8,141 nt of DNA, taken from NCBI GenBank assembly GCA_021781185.1, contig JAJXXI010000732.1, positions 1-8,141 of the forward strand. The letters are read 5' to 3'. This DNA is from a bacterium (GTDB taxonomy: Bacteria > Verrucomicrobiota > Verrucomicrobiia > Limisphaerales > UBA11358). This document shows, piece by piece, positions 1 to 4,908 of the stretch. Each line of letters starts with the position of its first letter. The first letter of the stretch is position 1. Below the pieces are notes generated by a model, which worked only from the letters and a program-made list of their open reading frames with translations, ran no database searches and was not told the DNA's origin. The position numbers and the translations under genes were made by a program.

Positions 1-142
1 CCGCTGGCTGAAACGAATGTGCCACCGGCGAGATTGGATGGGACGCATCATTACCCGCCCAGGCCGGAACAACCGTGAGCCCCCTGGAAAATTGACATTG
101 TAACTTTAACGCCGCTCGCGGCTCGGCAACAGGTAGAACGAA
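1..142. other. Left-edge leader, possible end of an upstream gene
   Basis: Two forward frames are open from the window edge: one ends at TGA 76-78 (25 codons) and the other at TAA 101-103. Either could be the 3' end of a gene starting outside the window; neither tail is recognisable, so I do not call a CDS. A consensus-like TTGACA lies at 92-97, but no acceptable -10 box follows at 16-18 bases, so I do not call a promoter. A short GC inverted repeat (GCCGC/GCGGC) sits at 111-122, just before the peroxiredoxin leader. Confidence 0.3.
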
Positions 143-159
143 TTGAATTTGACAGCTAT

Positions 160-164
160 GAAGG
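160..164 (+). promoter_or_regulatory. Ribosome binding site deciding the peroxiredoxin start
   Basis: AAGGA lies seven bases before ATG 173 and supports that start over the upstream TTG 143 and ATG 158 in the same frame. Confidence 0.55.
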
Positions 165-172
165 AAAACCAA

Positions 173-904
173 ATGACCACACCAACCCCTGTTTCTGAAA
201 CCACCGCCGGCCGCATCCCGCTGATTGGCGAAACCGCGCCCGCCTTTGAGGCGCACACCACGCAAGGCCCCATCACCTTTCCCAAAGATTATACGGGCAA
301 GTGGGTCATCCTGTTCAGCCACCCGGCGGATTTCACGCCGGTCTGCACCACCGAGTTCATGACCTTCGCCACGATGATGCCGGAGTTCAAGGCGCTGAAC
401 TGCGAACTGGTCGGGCTGTCCATTGACAGCCATTACGCCCACATCGCCTGGCTGCGCACCATCAAGGAAAAGATCAAATTCAAAAACATGACCAATGTAG
501 AAGTCACCTTCCCGCTCATTGCCGACGTGAAGATGGACGCGGCCAAAGCCTACGGCATGGTGCAGCCCGGTGCCAGCGACACCCAGGCGGTGCGGGCGGT
601 TTTTGTCATTGATCCCAAGGCGGTCATTCGTGCCGTCCTTTATTACCCGCTCTCAAACGGGCGCAATTTCCCCGAAATCAAACGCCTCCTGATTGCGTTG
701 CAAACCACCGACGCCCACGGCTGCGCCACACCCGCCGACTGGCAGCCCGGCGACGATGTCATCGTGCCGCCGCCCGGCTCGTGCGGCACCGCCAAGGAAC
801 GGATGGAGAAACCGGACCCGGACGCTTACGCGCTCGACTGGTTCATGACTTTTAAAAAGCTGCCCAAGGAAAAATTGAAGCTGCCAGCATCCGCCAAGGT
901 ATGA
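173..904 (+). CDS. Peroxiredoxin, Prx6 / archaeal-type AhpC-TSA family
   Basis: Thiol peroxidase expected to reduce H2O2, organic peroxides or peroxynitrite in the cytoplasm. From the chosen start the protein is 243 residues. The thioredoxin-like fold opens with GETAPAFEAHTT. The active site PADFTPVCTTEF gives the TxxC motif (Thr55, peroxidatic Cys58), and Arg141 in the stretch RAVFVIDP is the usual third active-site residue. The long C-terminal arm (ATPADWQPGDDVIVPPP, then DWFMTFKKLP) is typical of Prx6-like and archaeal peroxiredoxins and explains the length. Further cysteines lie at 77, 184 and 204; the last two are in the arm, where archaeal relatives such as the Aeropyrum enzyme carry resolving cysteines, so a two-cysteine cycle is possible. 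Start choice: ATG 173 has AAGGA seven bases upstream; TTG 143 and ATG 158 are in frame but lack a ribosome site. It is convergent with the ROK kinase. No peroxide-sensor gene is visible nearby. Confidence 0.93.
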   Translation: MTTPTPVSETTAGRIPLIGETAPAFEAHTTQGPITFPKDYTGKWVILFSHPADFTPVCTTEFMTFATMMPEFKALNCELVGLSIDSHYAHIAWLRTIKEKIKFKNMTNVEVTFPLIADVKMDAAKAYGMVQPGASDTQAVRAVFVIDPKAVIRAVLYYPLSNGRNFPEIKRLLIALQTTDAHGCATPADWQPGDDVIVPPPGSCGTAKERMEKPDPDAYALDWFMTFKKLPKEKLKLPASAKV

Positions 905-1045
905 ACCCGGGAGTGGGGGTAATTCAAACACGAAAGAAATTAATCAAAGTCACGCGCCCCGGGTGCCATCACGACAGCCGCAATTGGTTGGCATGATTGA
1001 CTGGCGGGCGTTTGAATTCTGTCCCGGGCTAAACGGCGTCGAACA

Positions 1046-1062
1046 AATTTTTCAGAAAAATT
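1046..1062 (-). terminator. AT-rich inverted repeat at the ROK stop codon
   Basis: A perfect seven-base inverted repeat, AATTTTT-CAG-AAAAATT, overlaps the last base of the ROK kinase stop codon and faces the convergent peroxiredoxin gene. The stem is entirely A/T and so weaker than a classic intrinsic terminator, though read on the minus strand it gives A and T tracts around a three-base loop. The remaining gap (905-1045) has three CCCGGG hexamers (906-911, 958-963, 1023-1028) and no clear terminator for the peroxiredoxin. Treat it as a possible weak transcription end. Confidence 0.3.
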
Positions 1063-2093
1063 CAGCTCCGGCTCTGATACAGCGCCACCAGCCCCGCACC
1101 GATGGCCTGAGACAGGTCGCCCAGCACAGCGGGAACGATCTTGATGGTGTCGCGCTGCTGCGGCCAGAGATATGGCGTGGCCGTTTCGCGAATAATGCGC
1201 AGGTAGCGCTCGCGGAATTCATTCGTGGTGACTTCGTGATCCATCAAGCCGCCTCCGATGACGACGATGGCCGGGTCCAAGGTCATTACCAGATCGGCCA
1301 CCATCAGACCCATCACGCGGGCTTGAAAATCAAAAATCTCCACAGCCAGCGGATCGCTTTTTTGCGCACGGCTGCGCAGTGAAAGCGCTTTTTCTTTGGG
1401 CGTGGCGGTAGATTTGGCCAGTTCATGATCGGGATATTTCTGGATTTTTTCCGCCAGCAATTGCGGCAGCCCGGAAATGGTGGTGTAAGCTTCGTAGCAA
1501 CCCCAGTCGCGTCCGCAGCCGCAGGTAAAGGGCTTCACGCCGAGCAGATGCAGGGGGGCGGCGGCGTGACCCGTTTCCAAACCGGCCAGCGTGTCCCCTT
1601 CGAGAGCGAGTCCATCCGCGCCGACAAACGCGCAGCCGAGGCCGGAGCCGGGCATGAGCATCATCACCGTGGCCTTGGTGTCGCCGCGCGCCAGCCGCGC
1701 TTCGGCCACGCCACCGTAATTGCCGTCGTTGCCCACCGATAACGGCAGTTTGCGTCCGGCCTGTTTGGCCAGTGCGGCACTGAAATCCGAATGAACATTC
1801 CAGCCGCTAAAACTTGCGGGCAGGTTGGGGGTTTTGCCGAAAACTCCGTAGCGTTCATACGGTCCGGGAATTGCCAGCCCGACGCCCTGGACTTGTGTCC
1901 ATTCCAACTGATTTTGTGTCAAAAATTCCGTGATGGAGGCGATCCAGCCGCTGATGACGGCGTCGCGGCCTTTTTCCGAATTGGTGGGCCGCTGAAGCAG
2001 TTTGGTGGAGACAGGCTCGCCGTTTTCCCAAACAGCGGCGATTTTGGTGGTGGTTGCGCCGCTGTCCGTGCCGATAAAGATTTTTTTGCTCAT
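1062..2093 (-). CDS. ROK-family sugar kinase (glucokinase-like)
   Basis: A 343-residue ATP-dependent sugar kinase of the ROK family, expected to phosphorylate glucose or a related hexose or amino sugar in the cytoplasm. The N-terminal phosphate-binding motif is TDSGATTTK (residues 9-17, Asp10). The sugar-binding and catalytic segment is VGNDGNYGG with catalytic Asp123. The second phosphate loop is GSGLGCAFVG (149-158). ETGH (173-176) supplies the sugar-contacting Glu and a His that usually binds zinc. The zinc cysteines are 191, 193 and 199 in CGCGRDWGCYE, and the adenosine motif is VVIGGGL (277-283). The zinc motif has one residue more than the usual CxCGxxGCxE; otherwise all key residues are present. 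Length is slightly above the common 300-320. It is not a repressor-type ROK, as no N-terminal helix-turn-helix precedes the ATPase domain. ATG 2093 has AAGG seven bases upstream. The substrate cannot be fixed from sequence, and no sugar transporter or glycosidase gene is adjacent. Confidence 0.92.
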   Translation of the reverse strand: MSKKIFIGTDSGATTTKIAAVWENGEPVSTKLLQRPTNSEKGRDAVISGWIASITEFLTQNQLEWTQVQGVGLAIPGPYERYGVFGKTPNLPASFSGWNVHSDFSAALAKQAGRKLPLSVGNDGNYGGVAEARLARGDTKATVMMLMPGSGLGCAFVGADGLALEGDTLAGLETGHAAAPLHLLGVKPFTCGCGRDWGCYEAYTTISGLPQLLAEKIQKYPDHELAKSTATPKEKALSLRSRAQKSDPLAVEIFDFQARVMGLMVADLVMTLDPAIVVIGGGLMDHEVTTNEFRERYLRIIRETATPYLWPQQRDTIKIVPAVLGDLSQAIGAGLVALYQSRS

Positions 2094-2448
2094 GATCGGG
2101 CCTTAAATTGAAGGCGACGGCGGCGAAGGCAAGATTTTTCGCGTTTGCCAAGGAAAGCAACCAGGCTGGTGTCGTGGCGCGGATGAAGCCGGGGTTGAAA
2201 AGTTTCAGGCATTGTCGCCGCTCGCGTGGCTGATCCGGGCTGGTCTGCCATCACCTGTGATCCCAGCCAGCCGTGCTGTTTGCCGCTGGCATCCGGGCCG
2301 TCTCATGTTTTCACCTTCCGCTTGATGTTGCCCGGTGCCGGGCGCATTCTTGCCGCGCGTCTTCACGGGCGTCTTATGCCGGGCGGGCGCGCAACGTCAT
2401 GCAGCGGCGCGTGAAAACAAATTTCCACCAGCACATTGCGGGCGCATC
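2094..2448. other. Divergent intergenic region, ROK kinase / protein kinase
   Basis: 355 bases between two divergent genes. I see no gene: the ORFs here are short, without ribosome sites, and give Arg/Ala/Pro-rich proteins. It should hold both promoters, but no good -35/-10 pair is visible on either strand. It contains a nested palindrome (2238-2268) and a perfect GCCCGG-TG-CCGGGC inverted repeat (2330-2343). Confidence 0.6.
2238..2268. repeat. Nested inverted repeat, possible operator
   Basis: Outer arms GGCTGG (2238-2243) and CCAGCC (2263-2268) enclose a perfect inner palindrome, ATCAC-CT-GTGAT (2250-2261). A second CCAGCC overlaps at 2267-2272. The position between divergent promoters suits an operator or a stem-loop in the leader of one transcript. 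No T-run follows on either strand, so it is not a standard terminator. The protein that would bind is unknown. Confidence 0.35.
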
Positions 2449-3273
2449 ATGAAAATACCAGCCATCCTTAAACGAGAGCCCCTGACGGTGGAGGCGGGAG
2501 TTTCAACGCTTACCAAAGTCGGGTTTGCCCGAAATCCTTATCCGGCGCTGCTCAAGGAACCGGCGCATTTCTGGGATGAAATATTCATCGCGAATGAAGC
2601 CCACATCCTGGATGAGATCACGCATCCCCGGATCAGGCAGAAACTGGCGTATGAGGCGGAGTCGCACCGCCTTTTCCTGGAATTTGTCGAGGCCACGACG
2701 CTTAATGAGCTGATTCAGGCGGGGGTGACCCTCCAGGATCCGGGGCGGACCCATAAGATCATACAAAGCGTGGCCGAAACGGTGGCGGACCTGCACGCCG
2801 GAATCCTTTGCGGGCAGCCGATCATTCACAATGACCTGAAGAGCATGAATGTGCTGGTGCCCGCCGCGTTTCCCGAGGAAGCCATTCTGATTGATTTTTC
2901 ACACTCCTTTTTTGCCGGTCAGTTGCCGCCTTTTATCGTGGACAAGAAGGAGAATCCTATCGGCACGGCAAAATATATGGCACCGGAGAAATGGGATGGC
3001 GATTACACCCATGGAGTGAAAAGCGATGTTTTCGCCTTTGGCGTTCTGGCTTATTACGCGTTTACCGGGCGACATCCGTTTGAGGGGGATATTACCCTGA
3101 TCGAGAAACAGATTCGCGAGGTCACGCCCCCGTCGCCCATCGCATTGCGGGTCAATGTGCTCCGCAACACAACGCTCATCATCATGTCCTGCCTGGAGAA
3201 AGAGCCCAGACGCAGACCATCCATGGAATTTGTGGCCCGCTGTTTTGCGGACTCCGCTTGCCTGGCCCGCTAA
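2449..3273 (+). CDS. Stand-alone Ser/Thr-type protein kinase, atypical loops
   Basis: A 274-residue protein that is almost entirely a eukaryotic-like (Hanks-type) kinase domain, with no membrane segment, PASTA repeats or sensor domain, so it is probably cytoplasmic. Subdomains in order: a degenerate glycine loop GVSTLTKV (17-24) keeping only the first Gly and the Val; ALLK with ATP-anchoring Lys36; Glu50 in NEAHILDEI as the likely helix-C partner; the catalytic loop IIHNDLKSMNVLV with Asp129, Lys131 and Asn134; IDFS in place of DFG (metal-binding Asp149); GTAKYMAPE (172-180) as P+1 loop and APE; DVFAFGVLAYYAFTGRHPF (subdomain IX); and a final RRRPS. Catalytic residues are intact, so activity is likely. 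HND instead of HRD makes it a non-RD kinase, usually not switched on by activation-loop phosphorylation. An in-frame GTG at 2335 would add 38 unconserved residues; ATG 2449 fits the domain boundary, though its ribosome site is weak. It is convergent with the AraC-type gene. Substrate unknown. Confidence 0.88.
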   Translation: MKIPAILKREPLTVEAGVSTLTKVGFARNPYPALLKEPAHFWDEIFIANEAHILDEITHPRIRQKLAYEAESHRLFLEFVEATTLNELIQAGVTLQDPGRTHKIIQSVAETVADLHAGILCGQPIIHNDLKSMNVLVPAAFPEEAILIDFSHSFFAGQLPPFIVDKKENPIGTAKYMAPEKWDGDYTHGVKSDVFAFGVLAYYAFTGRHPFEGDITLIEKQIREVTPPSPIALRVNVLRNTTLIIMSCLEKEPRRRPSMEFVARCFADSACLAR

Positions 3274-3385
3274 GCGGCTGGATCGAAGTTGGCGCAGTTT
3301 CGGCGCATGGCCTCGTGGCGTGAATATCCTCCCCCTCCGGAAAATGAAGCAATTTTTACCAGCGGCATCCGGGACCAAAACCCCA

Positions 3386-3427
3386 GGCATGGTCACCGGC
3401 GAACTGCACCCGGCAACAAGCCATGCC
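3386..3427. repeat. Inverted repeat between convergent genes
   Basis: Perfect seven-base arms GGCATGG (3386-3392) and CCATGCC (3421-3427) flank a 28-base loop in the 156-base gap between the convergent kinase and AraC-type genes. The position suits an RNA structure where two transcripts end, but the loop is long and no clean T tract follows, so terminator function is only a possibility. Nothing else is recognisable in this gap. Confidence 0.3.
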
Positions 3428-3429
3428 CG

Positions 3430-4308
3430 TCAGGAGGTCAGCCGCCTGGTCCGGCGGTTCCGGCGGGTTTCTCCCGCCAGGCTGATGCCGTTTTTTTGCC
3501 GCCAGCGGCCGGGGCTGATGCCGTAGCGACGGGTGAACATGAGATTGAAAAAGCTCAGGGATTTGTAGCCGCTGTCCAAGGCCACCTCCACCACCTTGGT
3601 CTGGCTGGTGGCCAGCAGTTCGCTGGCTCGGGCCAGGCGGATTTCCGCGCGTTTGTCCCGGAAGGACATGCCCACCAGCTCGTAGAAAATGCGGCTCAGA
3701 TGGCGCGGGGTGCAATGCGTCATCCGGGCGAGTTCGTCCAGGCTGATTTCCAGCAGGGCATCCGGTGGCGATTCCGCCAGAAACTTGCGCAGCCGTTCAC
3801 GGGCGTCCACCGGTTCAGTTTCCTGACTGGGCGGGGCCGGCTGCAATTCCTGGCCCAGAATCTCCACAACGAACTGCAACAAGCTCAGGCGGACCAATAA
3901 ACTGTCGCGGTTGGACCGGGCACACAGCTCTGTCATCCGCGCCCTCACTGGGTCGCCGGTGGGGAGAATGCGGCAGGCCAGCTCCCGCCGGGTGGCCGCC
4001 TGTTTGAGGGATTCCAATTCCCCCAAGGTGATCAGGCCGGTGAGCCGGGCCGGAATTACATTGAAGCAGTGCAGGGACATTCCGTTCAACACGCTGGCGC
4101 GCACGCTGCCGGAGGCATCGCCGGCGACGAGCAGGACGCTGCCCGCTTCCAGTTCCGTGCTGGAGGACGACTCCAGCCAGTAGCCGGTTCCACGGTTGAC
4201 ATGAATCAAGGACCAGCCCGGCTGGCCGGGCCGCCATTCTCCGCCGGGCGGCAACGAAGATTCCCGGAGCGTCAGATGAGACTCATATAAATTGGCCGGC
4301 TTGTTCAT
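3430..4308 (-). CDS. AraC-family transcriptional regulator
   Basis: A 292-residue DNA-binding regulator. The N-terminal part (about 10-90) has the short beta-strand and glycine pattern of a cupin-like ligand-sensing or dimerisation domain (VNRGTGYWLESSSSTELEAGSVLLVAG). A helical linker follows (about 95-160). The C-terminal double helix-turn-helix (about 186-272) has ISLDELARMTHCTPRHLSRIFYELVGMSFRDKRAEIRLARASELL, then VVEVALDSGYKSLSFFNLMFTRRYGISPGRWR, the AraC signature. A basic tail (RRNRRTRR) ends the protein. Start: ATG 4308 is preferred because the domain begins just after it and promoter-like sequence lies immediately upstream; in-frame ATG 4374 and GTG 4377 would add about 22-23 unconserved residues. 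No strong Shine-Dalgarno is seen. The gene is divergent from the secretion pair and is the obvious candidate to control it and itself. The ligand cannot be read from the sequence. Confidence 0.9.
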   Translation of the reverse strand: MNKPANLYESHLTLRESSLPPGGEWRPGQPGWSLIHVNRGTGYWLESSSSTELEAGSVLLVAGDASGSVRASVLNGMSLHCFNVIPARLTGLITLGELESLKQAATRRELACRILPTGDPVRARMTELCARSNRDSLLVRLSLLQFVVEILGQELQPAPPSQETEPVDARERLRKFLAESPPDALLEISLDELARMTHCTPRHLSRIFYELVGMSFRDKRAEIRLARASELLATSQTKVVEVALDSGYKSLSFFNLMFTRRYGISPGRWRQKNGISLAGETRRNRRTRRLTS

Positions 4309-4434
4309 GTGTTCACAAACTTTAAATAATTTCGCCGCCCACTGCCTGGGCAAAGCATTTCCGCCCGATCCCATCACCCACCAATCCGCTTCCGGTGCCG
4401 GCCCGCAAGCATGAACACATGCTGTTACGAACAG
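4306..4434. repeat. Inverted TGAACACATG pair and adjacent palindromes
   Basis: TGAACACATG occurs on the plus strand at 4412-4421 and on the minus strand at 4306-4315, where it contains the regulator's ATG. The plus copy lies in a palindrome, GCATG-AACA-CATGC (4409-4422), directly abutting a second one, CTGTT-ACG-AACAG (4422-4434). The copies flank the likely regulator promoter, as expected for autoregulation by a looping or dimeric binder. Binding by the AraC-type protein is an inference. Confidence 0.45.
4326..4353 (-). promoter_or_regulatory. Candidate promoter of the AraC-type gene
   Basis: On the minus strand TTGCCC (4348-4353, four of six to the sigma-70 -35 consensus) is followed after 16 bases by AATTAT (4326-4331, four of six to -10). 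Transcription would begin about ten bases before ATG 4308, giving a very short leader and excluding the upstream start codons. The match is weak. Confidence 0.22.
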
Positions 4435-4560
4435 ATGTCATTTTGGAAAAACTCCGGCAACTGTTGGCCGGCACCACGGGCTTGTCGGCGGGCTGCACCT
4501 CCCCGCCATAACCAGCGCAACCGGTGCACCGGCAGCCACCATGTCCGCTTTCTGCAACTT

Positions 4561-4579
4561 ATTGTCACCCGATTGTCAC
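4561..4579 (+). repeat. Tandem ATTGTCAC repeat, 11-base spacing
   Basis: ATTGTCAC occurs at 4561-4568 and 4572-4579, one helical turn apart, the arrangement expected for a protein contacting two half-sites on one DNA face. The longer ACCCGATTGTCAC (4567-4579) recurs with one mismatch at 7397-7409, between the two secretion genes. The second copy includes TTGTCA, usable as a -35 element. Confidence 0.4.
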
Positions 4580-4603
4580 GGTGCCGACAGAAGTCTGTAA
4601 TAC
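4573..4603 (+). promoter_or_regulatory. Candidate rightward promoter toward tpsB
   Basis: TTGTCA (4573-4578) and TAATAC (4598-4603) resemble sigma-70 -35 and -10 boxes, with a long 19-base spacer, as in activator-dependent promoters. If used, the transporter mRNA would have a leader of nearly 300 bases. The -35 lies within the tandem ATTGTCAC repeat. No experimental support; other weak candidates exist, such as CATAAT at 4758-4763. Confidence 0.25.
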
Positions 4604-4627
4604 AAGTTGCCCATCTTTCATGGACGT

Positions 4628-4693
4628 GAATTTTCGGCCCAGCTCGTCTGTCCCCGACGACAGGTTTGGTGTGCTTTGAATTCTCCGCCCAGC
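4628..4693 (+). repeat. Imperfect direct repeats 50 bases apart, hairpin between
   Basis: GAATTTTCGGCCCAGC (4628-4643) and GAATTCTCCGCCCAGC (4678-4693) agree at 14 of 16 positions and start exactly 50 bases apart. Between them CTGTC-CCCGAC-GACAG (4648-4663) can form a five-base-pair hairpin. This could be paired protein sites or part of an RNA leader; function unknown. Confidence 0.4.
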
Positions 4694-4716
4694 CAGTTGG
4701 CCGTCGCACTCCGGCA

Positions 4717-4736
4717 GCGGTGAAACGCGGTGAAAA
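4717..4736 (+). repeat. Tandem 10-base repeat GCGGTGAAA
   Basis: GCGGTGAAAC is followed at once by GCGGTGAAAA, nine of ten bases identical. A period near one helical turn is compatible with adjacent half-sites for a helix-turn-helix protein. It lies about 170 bases before the transporter start. Confidence 0.4.
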
Positions 4737-4761
4737 CAACCTGAACGCATTTTTGCCCATA

Positions 4762-4908
4762 ATGAACGGAATAATTTTGTCCGCGAACCATCACCTCCGG
4801 ATTTCCGGAAGGGAATCATCCGGTCTGGCGATTGGCTTGCCCGGAGCGGGCGGGGCCAAAATGGCTGCGCGGTGGGCGCGGCGGAATCCCCGCATCGCCG
4901 GCCAATGA
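4762..4908 (+). CDS. Possible small leader ORF coupled to tpsB (uncertain)
   Basis: A 48-codon ORF beginning MNGIILSANHHLRISGRE and ending GQ. Its TGA (4906-4908) overlaps the transporter's ATG (4905-4907) as ATGA, the classic layout for translational coupling. The frame is open further upstream, to 4666. A shorter version could start at ATG 4861, which has a G-rich stretch a few bases before it. The product is basic, matches no family I know, and no good ribosome site precedes 4762. It may be chance, but if translated it could deliver ribosomes to the transporter start, which lacks its own Shine-Dalgarno. Confidence 0.2.
   Translation: MNGIILSANHHLRISGRESSGLAIGLPGAGGAKMAARWARRNPRIAGQ
4800..4817 (+). 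promoter_or_regulatory. Leader hairpin with GGAA tetraloop
   Basis: GATTTCC (4800-4806) can pair with GGGAATC (4811-4817), seven pairs including one G-U, closing on GGAA, a GNRA-type tetraloop. It lies about 90 bases before the transporter start. No known riboswitch is recognisable, and no T-run follows. Confidence 0.25.

Larger units (their letters stand above)
4309..4904. other. Repeat-rich control region, araC-type gene / tpsB
   Basis: 596 bases without a convincing gene between the divergent regulator and transporter. It contains adjacent palindromes near 4409-4434, a bulged GC hairpin at 4454-4471 (CCGGCAA/TTGGCCGG), a perfect 12-base palindrome CCGGTGCACCGG at 4521-4532, an 11-base-spaced ATTGTCAC pair, a 50-base-spaced repeat pair, a hairpin at 4648-4663, a 10-base tandem repeat at 4717-4736 and a hairpin at 4800-4817. 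ORFs on both strands give low-complexity Arg/Pro-rich proteins and are unlikely to be real, except possibly a very small one just before the transporter. The region probably holds two promoters with their operators and a long 5' leader for the transporter mRNA. Confidence 0.55.

Noticed and set aside
92..97. TTGACA as a peroxiredoxin promoter
   Set aside because: No -10-like hexamer lies 16-18 bases downstream, where the sequence is GC-rich.
963..1742. Forward ORFs of 139 and 105 codons
   Set aside because: They are antisense to the ROK kinase, whose full set of motifs is on the other strand; their products are low-complexity with no family features.
3289..3900. Forward 203-codon ORF
   Set aside because: It lies mostly antisense to the AraC-type gene, is rich in Gln, Gly and Ala, and has no recognisable domain; the minus-strand reading has a clear double helix-turn-helix.
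4521..4532. Perfect 12-base palindrome CCGGTGCACCGG as a stand-alone operator
   Set aside because: About two perfect 12-base palindromes are expected by chance in a window of this size, so it is noted only as part of the control region.
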